Shown: positions 1 to 7,458 of the stretch, in pieces
How positions within the stretch are numbered: position 1 is the stretch's first letter
Layout: every line of letters begins with the position of its first letter
Origin: Bradyrhizobium sp. JYMT SZCCT0428
GTDB taxonomy: Bacteria; Pseudomonadota; Alphaproteobacteria; Rhizobiales; Xanthobacteraceae
Assembly (NCBI RefSeq): GCF_018131075.1
Contig: NZ_JAFCLS010000013.1
Coordinates: 124,001 to 188,000, forward strand
Reading direction: 5' to 3'
Length of the DNA: 64,000 bases
The notes under the pieces: model-generated
What the model saw: the letters and a program-made list of their open reading frames with translations, nothing else
Database searches by the model: none
What the model was told of the DNA's origin: nothing
Program-made: the position numbers and the translations under genes

Positions 1-382
1 TGACCACCGGAATGCCGGAGAAGCCGTGATCGTTCATCAACGTCAGCGCGTCCGACAGCATGGCGTCGGGACCGATGGTCAGCGGATTGACCACCATGCC
101 GGATTCGTACTTCTTGACCTGCCGCACCTGGGCGGCCTGGCCTTCAGGATCGAAATTGCGGTGGATGACGCCGACGCCGCCGGCCTGCGCCATCGCGATC
201 GCCATGCGCGCTTCGGTCACCGTATCCATCGCGGATGCGATAATCGGGATGTTGAGCGGGATGGCGCGGGTCACGCGGGAGCGGATATCCGCCTCCGAGG
301 GCAGGATGTCGGAAAGACCGGGTTTGAGCAGCACGTCGTCGAACGTGTAGGCTTCGCGGATAGCCTGAAGTCCCTGCGCCAT
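1..382 (-). CDS. guaB: IMP dehydrogenase, N-terminal part (cut by window edge)
   Basis: Catalyses NAD-dependent oxidation of IMP to XMP, the committed step of GMP synthesis, in the cytoplasm. The first 127 codons are visible: the N-terminus contains AYTFDDVLLKPG, the usual IMPDH opening, followed by SAMDTVTEARMAIAMAQAGG and GVIHRNF of the barrel, then the start of the CBS region (DALTLMNDHGFSGIPVV). The start is the ATG at 380-382, preceded by an AAGGAG ribosome site. The rest of the gene lies before position 1. Identification is from well-known family motifs. Confidence 0.95.
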   Translation of the reverse strand, partial: MAQGLQAIREAYTFDDVLLKPGLSDILPSEADIRSRVTRAIPLNIPIIASAMDTVTEARMAIAMAQAGGVGVIHRNFDPEGQAAQVRQVKKYESGMVVNPLTIGPDAMLSDALTLMNDHGFSGIPVV

Positions 383-557
383 TTGCCAACTCCTTTCGGC
401 GGCCTTCCGCCGCGGTATTATTTGGGATGAACGTCGCCTTCGGCTGCGCGAGCGGCGCTGCCGTCGAATCGAAGCCCATCGGTGGGGTTGACGGTGGTCG
501 ATAGCATGGCAGGCGGCCGAATCAAAGCGTTTGGCCGCTATGCACAGCCTTTTCCCG

Positions 558-580
558 AAAAGCCCTTAGTTAAAGGGCCT
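558..580 (-). terminator. Rho-independent terminator after the Pmp3-like gene
   Basis: On the minus strand the TAA stop of the small membrane protein runs straight into a hairpin with arms GCCCTT and AAGGGC (plus-strand 573-578 and 562-567, 5-base loop), followed by TTTT. The remaining 383-557 stretch holds the guaB leader; I see no gene in it. Confidence 0.6.
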
Positions 581-828
581 TAACGTTGATATCCCGGCGG
601 CGGGCCATGCTGGCGGATCGCCTCCACCACCTCCCGGTGCCGGCGGTCCTCCCGCTTCATGTGAACCGCGATGAGCGCATGCGCCGACGGCACCAGCAGC
701 AGGACGTGGAAAAACAGGCCGAAAACCAGGCAAAACACCAGCAGAACGAGGTTGAAGATCGCCGAAAATGGCTGTCCGTTCAGGAGCAGCCCAAGTGGCG
801 GCAACAGCGCGGCAAGCAGGTAGATCAT
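580..828 (-). CDS. Pmp3/YqaE-like small membrane protein
   Basis: An 82-residue protein with two hydrophobic segments (about residues 2-22 and 27-51) and a charged C-terminal tail (MKREDRRHREVVEAIRQHG). The opening IYLLAALLPPLGLLLNGQP and the following FNLVLLVFCLVFG resemble the Pmp3/UPF0057 family of small stress-linked membrane proteins, but the tail is longer than in classic members. I chose the start at the internal Met (MIYLL), since the 12 upstream residues are hydrophilic and unlike the family; a longer form starting at 864 is possible. Transcribed away from the MFS gene and closed by a terminator. Confidence 0.6.
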   Translation of the reverse strand: MIYLLAALLPPLGLLLNGQPFSAIFNLVLLVFCLVFGLFFHVLLLVPSAHALIAVHMKREDRRHREVVEAIRQHGPPPGYQR

Positions 829-963
829 CGTCGGGTCTCCGGTGGCGCCAGTAAGCGGCGTCACGCAGGATTTAGGTGGTATGCGCGGTTCCGCAATGGC
901 TTGCCCGGCAGCAGGGTGATACAGCCCAATTCACCCCGCCTCCGACCCTCGCGCCCTGATTCC

Positions 964-2439
964 ATGGACAAACAGCGCATAATCCCGCTCATCGTGGCCA
1001 CCGCCCTGTTTATGGAAAACGTGGACGCGACGGTCATTGCGACGTCGCTGCCGGCGATCGCGGCTGATATCGGCACTAGTCCGCTGACGCTGAAACTGGC
1101 GATCACGTCCTACCTCCTCTCGCTCGCGGTGTTCATTCCTGCCAGCGGCTGGACCGCCGACCGTTTCGGCGCACGGATGGTGTTCGCGATCGCGATCGGG
1201 GTGTTCATGCTGGGATCGATCGGCTGCGCATTGTCGCAGAACGTGACCCATTTCGTGATCGCGCGCATCCTGCAGGGCCTCGGCGGCGCGATGATGACGC
1301 CGGTCGGGCGACTGGTGCTGCTGCGTTCGATCGACAAGAGCGGGCTGGTGCAGGCGATGACCTGGGTGACGGTGCCGGCGCTGATCGGCCCGGTGATCGG
1401 GCCGCCGCTCGGCGGCTTCATCACCACCTATTTCTCCTGGCACTGGATCTTCCTGATCAACATCCCGATTGGGCTGCTCGGCATCTTCCTCGCGATGAAA
1501 TATATCGATCCGATCCGCAGCGAAGATCCGGAACGTTTCGATCTCTACGGGCTGGTGCTGGCGGGCATTGGTCTGGCCGGCATCGCGTTCGGCCTTTCGG
1601 TCGCCGGGCTCGGTCTGCTGCACTGGACGGTCATCGCGGGCCTCGTCGCGGTCGGCTCGATCTCGATGGCGCTTTACGTGATGCACGCGCGGAAGACGAA
1701 ATCGCCGGTGCTGGACTTTTCCATGCTGCGGCTGCAGACGCTGCGCGCCAGCATCTATGGCGGCTTCCTGTTCCGGCTCGGGATCGGCGCGCTGCCGTTC
1801 CTGCTGCCGCTGCTGATGCAGGAAGGTTTTGGGCTGACGCCGTTCCAGTCCGGCCTCGTGACGTTCTCCTCCGCGGTCGGCGCCATGGGCATGAAGACGC
1901 TGGCCGCGCGCATCATCCGCACCTTCGGCTTCCGCAACTTGATGGCGGTCAACGCCATCATCAGCTCGGTGTTTCTCGCCGCCTGCGCCCTGTTCACGGT
2001 GTCGACGCCGCTGACGCTGATCTTCCTCATCCTGGTTGTCGGCGGCTTCTTCCGCTCGCTGCAATTCACCGCGATCAACACCGTCGCTTATGCCGAAGTC
2101 GAACCGGCGCAGATGAGCCGCGCCACCACGCTTGTGAGCGTCAACCAGCAGCTGGCGACGTCGGCCGGCGTCGCCGTCGGCGCGTTCTCCGTGGAATCGA
2201 CCATGCTGTGGCATCACGCCACTGAGCTGGATGCAACCATGTTCGGCCCGGCTTTCATCGTGGTCGCGATCATCTCGGCGGTGTCAGGCTGGTTCTTCTG
2301 GCAGATGCCTGACGATGCCGGCCACGAGATCTCGGGCCGCAAGGCGGTCGAGATTTCCAGCCGCAAGGGCGCAGAAAAGGCCGCGACCAAAGCCGCCAGC
2401 GAAGGCCCCGAGGACACGCGCGATCAGCGGCTCGGATAG
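964..2439 (+). CDS. MFS drug exporter, DHA2 (EmrB-like) family
   Basis: A 491-residue inner-membrane transporter of the major facilitator superfamily, probably a proton-driven exporter of toxic compounds. The first helix carries ENVDATVIATSLPAIA (about residues 18-33), the DHA2 signature, and loop 2-3 carries GWTADRFGAR, the MFS motif A. Many further hydrophobic segments follow, consistent with 14 helices. The C-terminal tail of about 40 residues is hydrophilic and rich in Lys, Ala and Glu. The start at 964 is the Met just before KQRIIPL; upstream in-frame codons encode polar, antisense-type sequence. The substrate cannot be read from the sequence. Confidence 0.9.
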   Translation: MDKQRIIPLIVATALFMENVDATVIATSLPAIAADIGTSPLTLKLAITSYLLSLAVFIPASGWTADRFGARMVFAIAIGVFMLGSIGCALSQNVTHFVIARILQGLGGAMMTPVGRLVLLRSIDKSGLVQAMTWVTVPALIGPVIGPPLGGFITTYFSWHWIFLINIPIGLLGIFLAMKYIDPIRSEDPERFDLYGLVLAGIGLAGIAFGLSVAGLGLLHWTVIAGLVAVGSISMALYVMHARKTKSPVLDFSMLRLQTLRASIYGGFLFRLGIGALPFLLPLLMQEGFGLTPFQSGLVTFSSAVGAMGMKTLAARIIRTFGFRNLMAVNAIISSVFLAACALFTVSTPLTLIFLILVVGGFFRSLQFTAINTVAYAEVEPAQMSRATTLVSVNQQLATSAGVAVGAFSVESTMLWHHATELDATMFGPAFIVVAIISAVSGWFFWQMPDDAGHEISGRKAVEISSRKGAEKAATKAASEGPEDTRDQRLG

Positions 2440-2522
2440 ATCCGTCACGCCCAGTTGATCCCGATACCGGAACATATCCGCGCGCAATCGTTTTTCCTTT
2501 CGTACCTGGAAAGGAAAACCCC

Positions 2523-2831
2523 ATGAAACTCGGAACTATTGGATTGGCCGCAGCGCTGACATTTGCGAGCACACTGGCTATCGCGCAAACCGGCACCGGT
2601 TCCTCCGGTGGCAGCACCGAGACCGGCGGATCGACCACGAGCGGCACCACGAAGGGACCGTCGGTCAACAGCACGACGACAGGCAGTTCCACCACCGGCT
2701 TGAGCAACGATGCCGGCAGCGCCGCCGCCGGCGCGAACAGCGCGCGGAATCCATCCGGAAATCCCGCAATCAATACCTCCCCCAGCGGATCGCCGGTAAC
2801 TCCTGCCCCGGGTTCGGGCGTGGGACGATAG
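2523..2831 (+). CDS. Small secreted Ser/Thr/Gly-rich protein
   Basis: A 102-residue protein with a clear Sec signal peptide (MKLGTIGLAAALTFASTLAIA, cleavage likely after AIA-Q) and a mature part that is almost all Gly, Ser, Thr, Asn, Ala and Pro, with no hydrophobic core and no Cys. It should be an unfolded periplasmic or exported peptide. The ribosome site AAGGAAAA lies just upstream. Short low-complexity secreted proteins of this kind are common in Bradyrhizobium and have no known function; I do not recognise a family. It sits just upstream of the double-glycine peptide gene. Confidence 0.6.
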   Translation: MKLGTIGLAAALTFASTLAIAQTGTGSSGGSTETGGSTTSGTTKGPSVNSTTTGSSTTGLSNDAGSAAAGANSARNPSGNPAINTSPSGSPVTPAPGSGVGR

Positions 2832-2900
2832 CGCCGTGTCGTGACATACGGTTGTATGTGATTTTTATCACTGCGATCCATTGATGCGCTGGCAAAATTT

Positions 2901-2939
2901 CCCTCCTGGCGAGATGGGCTCGCCAGAAATCAAGGAGGG
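2901..2939 (+). promoter_or_regulatory. Hairpin masking the ribosome site of the first leader peptide
   Basis: An 8-bp stem, CTGGCGAG (2906-2913) with CTCGCCAG (2919-2926), is flanked by CCCTCC (2901-2906) and GGAGGG (2934-2939). GGAGGG is the ribosome-binding site of the downstream peptide gene, so the outer arms can hide it. Base pairing is seen directly; a regulatory role is inferred. Confidence 0.5.
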
Positions 2940-2946
2940 AATGTCT

Positions 2947-3123
2947 ATGACCAAAGCCAACACGGAAGCTTCGACCAATCGTCTCGACGACACCGATCTG
3001 GAACTCGTGAGCGGTGGTGAACGCACCCTTTACGAGAATCTGCATCGGCTGTGGTTCGCGGCCAGCTGCGTCCTCTCGGGCAGTACGCTGACCGTGAAGG
3101 GCGATCAGTTGCACTGCAGCTGA
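2947..3123 (+). CDS. Bacteriocin/RiPP-like peptide with double-glycine leader (peptide 1)
   Basis: A 58-residue peptide. Residues 1-24 form a polar, acidic leader ending in DLELVSGG, the class II bacteriocin type double-glycine motif cut by C39 peptidases. The 34-residue core starts ERTLYENLHRLW and contains two Cys (41 and 57) that could form a disulfide. The GGAGGG ribosome site at 2934-2939 is 7 bases from this ATG but only 1 base from the ATG at 2941, so 2947 is preferred. No processing peptidase, exporter or modifying enzyme lies in the window. It could be a secreted signal or bacteriocin, or a small protein that merely resembles one. Confidence 0.6.
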   Translation: MTKANTEASTNRLDDTDLELVSGGERTLYENLHRLWFAASCVLSGSTLTVKGDQLHCS

Positions 3124-3154
3124 CACGCTGGCGCGAATAGCGTTTCTGACTCTA

Positions 3155-3206
3155 ACGGCCTCGGCGCGAAGCTTGAAAGGCGCTGAGGCCGTCATTGCGA
3201 GTTTTT
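3155..3206 (+). terminator. Inverted repeat with trailing T-run, possible terminator of peptide 1
   Basis: Arms ACGGCCTCGGCGC (3155-3167) and GCGCTGAGGCCGT (3180-3192) pair over 13 positions with one G-U, with a 12-base loop. TTTTT follows nine bases later (3202-3206), which is farther than in a classic terminator. The rest of 3124-3310 shows no gene. Confidence 0.4.
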
Positions 3207-3310
3207 GGAAGCTGAGCCGCGCGCCGCGCATGGGCCGGCGCCTTCTGCGGACACGCCAAGCCGCGCCGCCGGCGAAACTGGCGCAACGCACCGAAACGCT
3301 CAACCGCCTG

Positions 3311-3326
3311 TGGCACAGACTTTGCC
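3311..3326 (+). promoter_or_regulatory. Sigma-54 (RpoN) -24/-12 promoter
   Basis: TGGCAC at 3311-3316 and TTTGC at 3321-3325 place GG and GC exactly 10 bases apart, matching the RpoN consensus TGGCACn5TTGC at all key positions. The expected start site is near 3337, leaving a leader of about 30 bases with a GAGGGG ribosome site (3353-3358) before the ATG at 3368. This implies control by an enhancer-binding activator, for example in nitrogen limitation. Confidence 0.7.
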
Positions 3327-3367
3327 TGCAAAATGAGCATCATTGTTCTGCAGAGGGGTCGCTGCTC

Positions 3368-4990
3368 ATGTCGCATTCATCGTTTTTACTCAACCGCCGG
3401 CACTTTCTGCAGACCACCCTGGCCGGCGCGACAGCTGCAGCTTTCCATGGTTCGGACGCCGCCGCGCAAGGCCGCTCGGAAACATTGCTTGTCGTGCAGG
3501 AGCTCGGCCCCAATTCGCTCGATATGCAGGGCGTCGGTTCGAACCAGACCGTCAACGGGCTGTCCTGGAATTGCTACGACCGGCTCCTGACCTACGCGCC
3601 GAAAACGCTGCCCGACGGGACGCTGTCCTACGACCGCGAAAAACTCGCGCCCGAACTGGCCGAGAGCTGGGAAGTTGCGGCCGACGGCATGTCCTGCGCC
3701 TTCAAGCTGCGCAAGGACGCAAAGTTTCACGACGGCACGCCGGTCACGGCCAGCGACGTCAAATGGTCGTTCGATCGCGCGGTCAAGGTCGGCGGTTTTC
3801 CCACCTTTCAGATGTCGGCGGGCTCACTGGAAAAAGCCGAACAGTTCGTCGTCGTCGACGACCACACTTTCCGGATCGACTATGTCCGCAAGGACAAGCT
3901 GCTGCTGTTCAACGTCGCCGTCGTCGTCCCCTTCATCATCAACTCGCAACTGGCGAAGAAGAATGCGACGCCGGAAGATCCCTGGGCATTGAGCTGGCTG
4001 AAGAACAACTAGGCCGGCGGCGGCGCCTACAAGCTTGACAGCTGGAAGCCCGGCACCGAGACCATCCTGACGCGCTTCGACGACTGGAAGAGCGGCCCGC
4101 TTCCGAAAATCAAACGCATTATCATGCGCGACATCCCTTCCCCCGGCACGCGGCGGGCCACGCTGGAACGCGGCGATGCGGATCTGTCGAGCGGCTTTGC
4201 CCCGCGCGATTTCGATCAGGTCATCAAGGACGGGAAGGTCAAGGTCTCCGGCGTGCCGATCCCGAATGCGCTTTGGTCACTGGCGCTGAATACCGCCAAG
4301 CCGCCGTTCGACAATGTCAAACTGCGCCAGGCGCTCGCCTGGGCGATGCCTTACGAACAGATCCAGAGCAGCGCCTTCTTCGGCCGCGCCGTTCCGATGT
4401 ATGGCGGCCCCGCCGAGGTCTCAAAGCCGATATGGCCACAACCCTTCCCCTATGTCACCGACCTCGACAAGGCCAGGGCGCTGATGAAAGAGGCCGGTTT
4501 TGAGACCGGGTTCGAGACGACGCTCTCGCTCGACACTGGCACGGCAACGGTCGGCGAGCCCACCATCGTGCTCATTCAGGAGAGCCTCGCCAAGATCGGT
4601 ATCAAGGCCGACATCAACAAGATCCCGGGGGCCAACTGGCGGACCACGCTGAACAAGAAGGAACTGCCGCTTGCGCTCAATCGCTTCAGCGGCTGGCTCG
4701 ATTATCCCGAATATTACTTCTACTGGAATTTCCACGGCAACAATTCGATCTTCAACATCTCCTCGTACCAGAACAAGGAGATGGACAAGCTGATCGACAA
4801 GGCCCGCTTTACGACCGATGCCGCGGAATACGAAACGACCGTGAAGGCGTTCATTGCGCTGTGCATGCGCGACGTTCCGGTGATTCCGCTCAACCAGCCG
4901 ATCCACGACGTCGCGATGCAAAAGAACATCGGAGGCTACGAATTCTGGTTTCACCGCGAGCCGGACTTCAGGCAGTTCACCAAGGGTTAG
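3368..4990 (+). pseudogene. ABC peptide/solute-binding protein (SBP_bac_5), interrupted by one in-frame amber codon
   Basis: The full frame would encode 540 residues of the extracellular solute-binding family 5 (DppA/OppA-like), which delivers oligopeptides or related solutes to ABC importers. A Tat signal is visible (NRRHFLQTT, residues 9-17, then a hydrophobic stretch). Typical family blocks follow: LAPELAESWEVAADGM, FKLRKDAKFHDGTPVTASDVKWSFDR, and after the break AGGGAYKLDSWKPG and NTAKPPFDNVKLRQALAWAMP. Codon 215 (4010-4012) is TAG; sequence on both sides stays in the same frame and family, so a single nonsense change, a sequencing error or readthrough explains it. No permease or ATPase genes are nearby. 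Its promoter is of sigma-54 type. Confidence 0.75.
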
Positions 4991-5024
4991 AGCGTTTTCC
5001 AGCGACGTGGACGCCGGTTCGCGT
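4991..5024 (+). repeat. Dispersed repeat, copy 1 (partial, diverged)
   Basis: AGCGTTTTCCAGCGACGTGG followed by ACGCCGGTTCGCGT matches the other copies at 25874-25920 and 63408-63454, but lacks the GAAGAAAACGCGT end. It begins directly after the stop codon of the binding-protein gene. Beyond it, 5025-5190 shows no gene. Confidence 0.6.
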
Positions 5025-5201
5025 GGCTGGCCAAGCGCTCCCATTTCGAAGCCGAAATAAGCCCTGTCTTGCTGTGTGACGTCGGTCACGGCAACGGGCC
5101 GGCCCATGCCGTATCCCTGTGATCACGGATGGCGGGAATGGTCTCGCTCCAAGGACAACACCATCGCGTAACGATCAATCCCAAACCAACAGGAGACTGA
5201 C

Positions 5202-5363
5202 ATGAACAAGAATGAACTGAGCCTCGATGAACTGAACAAGGTTGCCGGCGGCATGATCAAGCAGACTTGCCCGCGGCTTCCGACCGGGACCGGCCCGACC
5301 TTCCCGACCGACCCGTTTCCGTTCCCGATTCCGTTTATTCCGCTTGGTCCGTTCCGTTTCTGA
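5202..5363 (+). CDS. Bacteriocin/RiPP-like peptide with double-glycine leader and Pro/Phe-rich core (peptide 2)
   Basis: A 53-residue peptide preceded by the ribosome site AGGAGA (5191-5196). Residues 1-17, MNKNELSLDELNKVAGG, form a textbook double-glycine leader (ELSxDEL...AGG). The 36-residue core has one Cys (23) and ten Pro, and its second half alternates Pro with Phe, Ile or Leu and ends GPFRF. The alternation resembles proline-rich antimicrobial peptides, which is analogy only. It is a single-gene unit with its own strong terminator. No exporter or maturation gene is present in the window. A functional precursor peptide is likely; its activity is unknown. Confidence 0.65.
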   Translation: MNKNELSLDELNKVAGGMIKQTCPRLPTGTGPTFPTDPFPFPIPFIPLGPFRF

Positions 5364-5385
5364 TCCTTCGCGGCATCAGACCGGC

Positions 5386-5415
5386 AAGAGGCCGCCCAGT
5401 CGGGCGGCCTCTTTT
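5386..5415 (+). terminator. Rho-independent terminator of peptide 2
   Basis: GAGGCCGCCC (5388-5397) and GGGCGGCCTC (5402-5411) form a perfect 10-bp stem with a 4-base loop, followed by TTTT. It lies 22 bases after the peptide stop codon and separates it from the convergent rlmE. Confidence 0.85.
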
Positions 5416-5431
5416 ACTTGAAGGTCTTTCG

Positions 5432-6124
5432 TCATTGCTGTGACTTCGCTCCGCCGCGAAAGCCCATCGCCAGGACGTAGCGCTCGGACGAGTCCTGGCG
5501 GCTCGAGGCCGGCTTGACGTGTTTGACGGTGGCAAAATCGCGCTTGAGCTGCGCCAGCAGTTCGCCTTCGGCGCCGCTCTGAAACACTTTTGCGACGAAG
5601 GTGCCGCCGGGATTGAGCACCTCGGTGGCGAACGCCGCCGCGGTTTCGACCAGCCCGATGATGCGGAGCTGATCGGTCTTGCGATGGCCCGTGGTGTTGG
5701 CGGCCATGTCTGATAGCACCACGTCGGCGCGGCCGCCCATCATCGCCAGCAGTTTTTCCGGTGCATCGTCGCTAAGGAAATCGAGCTGCGCGAAGGTGAC
5801 GCCCGGCACTTCCGGCATCTCGAGCAGATCGATCGCGACCACCTTGCCCTTGCCGTTGGCCGCCCCGATGCGTTTGGCCGCGACCTGGCTCCAGCCGCCG
5901 GGGGCCGCGCCCAGATCGACCACGGAGATGCCTGACTTCAGGAAGCGATGCTTGTCGTCGATCTCGATCAGCTTGTAGGCCGCGCGCGAGCGCCATCCGT
6001 CCTTTTTGGCCTGCGCCACATAGGGATCGTTGAGCTGCCGTTCCAGCCAGAGCTTTGATGACAGCTTGCGCTTGCCACCAGACTTGACCGTGACGTGCAA
6101 CCGGCCGGTGGTGTCTTTCGCCAT
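5432..6124 (-). CDS. rlmE: 23S rRNA (uridine-2552-2'-O)-methyltransferase
   Basis: Methylates U2552 of 23S rRNA using S-adenosylmethionine, a late step in 50S subunit assembly. The 230-residue protein shows the FtsJ fold: SRAAYKL (catalytic Lys51), [14 protein letters not shown] (SAM site, about 67-80), [13 protein letters not shown] (Asp139), TFVAKVFQ (Lys179) and [10 protein letters not shown] (Glu214), giving the full K-D-K-E tetrad. The start is MAKDTT at 6124, six codons inside the longest frame, next to GAGGA. It follows ppx, an arrangement common in alphaproteobacteria, with a palindromic repeat between the two. Confidence 0.95.
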   Translation of the reverse strand: MAKDTTGRLHVTVKSGGKRKLSSKLWLERQLNDPYVAQAKKDGWRSRAAYKLIEIDDKHRFLKSGISVVDLGAAPGGWSQVAAKRIGAANGKGKVVAIDLLEMPEVPGVTFAQLDFLSDDAPEKLLAMMGGRADVVLSDMAANTTGHRKTDQLRIIGLVETAAAFATEVLNPGGTFVAKVFQSGAEGELLAQLKRDFATVKHVKPASSRQDSSERYVLAMGFRGGAKSQQ

Positions 6125-6137
6125 ATCTGTCCTCGTC

Positions 6138-6217
6138 GTCATTCCGGGATGGTCCGAAGGACCAGACCCGGAATCTCGAGCTTCCGGGTTCGATGCTTCG
6201 CATCGCCCCGGAATGAC
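6138..6217. repeat. Intergenic palindromic repeat, GTCATTCCGGG type
   Basis: Ends GTCATTCCGGG and CCCGGAATGAC are inverted repeats enclosing smaller stems (GGTCCGAAGGACC). It fills the ppx-rlmE gap. A related copy is at 56824-56930. Confidence 0.75.
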
Positions 6218-6218
6218 G

Positions 6219-7262
6219 TCAACAGGACCTTAGCGCGCCGTCCTCCCGCATCATTTCGACCAGCATGCCCTCGCGCAGGCCGCGGTCGGCGACGCGCAGC
6301 CGCGGCAGCGGGAACGCGTCGCGGATCGCGTCGAGGATGGCGCAACCGGCCAGCACCAGATCGGCGCGCTCGATGCTGATGCAATTGTTGTTGGCGCGCT
6401 CCTGATAGCTCATGCCGAGCAGCCGCTGGATCACCGAGGTGACGTCGGAATTGTTCATCCAGATGCCGTCGATGCGGCGCCGGTCGTAGCGCTGCAGGTT
6501 GAGAAACACGCCGGCCAGCGTCGTCACGGTGCCCGACGTGCCGAGCAGATGCATGTCACGCAGATCACCGCCGTGCTCGGCCGCAAACGGCGCCACATAC
6601 TGCGCGACCTCGGCGACCATCCGCGCATAGGATTCGGGCGTAACGTCCTTGCCGCCGAAATGCTCGGCAATGGTGCCGACGCCGAGCGGGATCGACATCC
6701 AGGCCTTGATCCGCGGTACGGCGTTTTCTTCCGCTGGATCGCGCTCGATCCGGACCAGTTCGGTCGATCCGCCGCCGATATCGAACAGGATGGCACCCCG
6801 TCCTTTGGGGTCGAGCAGCGGCGAGCAGCCGATCACCGCGAGCGTCGCCTCGGTCTCGCGATCGATCACCTCGAGCCGGATGCCGGTGTCTTTTGCCACC
6901 CTCTCGCGAAAGCTCTCGGCATTGGCCGCGGCGCGGCAGGCTTCGGTTGCGATCAACCTCAGGCGCCGGGCCTTGCGGTAGCGGATCTTGTCGCTGCAGA
7001 TACTCAAGGCCGCAATCGCACGGTCGATCGCCGCCTCGCTGATGGAACCGGTCGAGGAGATGCCCTCGCCCAGCCGGATGATCCGGGAGAACGAATCGAC
7101 CACGCGGAAGCCGTCGCCGGCCGGACAGGCGATCAGGAGCCGGCAGTTGTTGGTGCCAAGGTCGAGTGCGGCGTAGACGCCGCCTTCCGCCCCTGCCACA
7201 GCAGACCCTGACGGGCTTGCGCGGGCCGCAAGGCCATCGGCAAGCCGCGTATCCTCGTTCAT
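6219..7262 (-). CDS. ppx: Ppx/GppA family exopolyphosphatase
   Basis: Hydrolyses terminal phosphates of polyphosphate or guanosine pentaphosphate, in the cytoplasm. The 347-residue protein has the ASKHA-fold ATPase motifs: [16 protein letters not shown] (30-45) and [14 protein letters not shown] (160-173), then [11 protein letters not shown]. It is shorter than E. coli Ppx and lacks the C-terminal HD-like domain, as usual for the short alphaproteobacterial form. The second of two adjacent Met codons is taken as start. Whether it prefers polyphosphate or pppGpp cannot be told from sequence. Confidence 0.88.
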   Translation of the reverse strand: MNEDTRLADGLAARASPSGSAVAGAEGGVYAALDLGTNNCRLLIACPAGDGFRVVDSFSRIIRLGEGISSTGSISEAAIDRAIAALSICSDKIRYRKARRLRLIATEACRAAANAESFRERVAKDTGIRLEVIDRETEATLAVIGCSPLLDPKGRGAILFDIGGGSTELVRIERDPAEENAVPRIKAWMSIPLGVGTIAEHFGGKDVTPESYARMVAEVAQYVAPFAAEHGGDLRDMHLLGTSGTVTTLAGVFLNLQRYDRRRIDGIWMNNSDVTSVIQRLLGMSYQERANNNCISIERADLVLAGCAILDAIRDAFPLPRLRVADRGLREGMLVEMMREDGALRSC

Positions 7263-7458
7263 CAAAACTGTCTTTCCGCGGCATATGCTGCCGCCGAAGA
7301 ATGAGCGTTCACGGAAACTTTAGCAGCGCCAAGGGCCTACGCAACATCCCATCACATAGGACCATGCCCAAACAGGCGTTGTCGCTGGGGGATCGGTGCG
7401 TTATTTGGTTCCGAGCCCGCGAAAGTCGCGGAAATCCAAGCATTTCAGGTATTTTTCG

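Noticed and set aside
3368..4990. Reading codon 215 TAG as a coded amino acid (pyrrolysine)
   Set aside because: No pyl gene or tRNA is in the window, and this group is not known to use it; a nonsense mutation or error is simpler.
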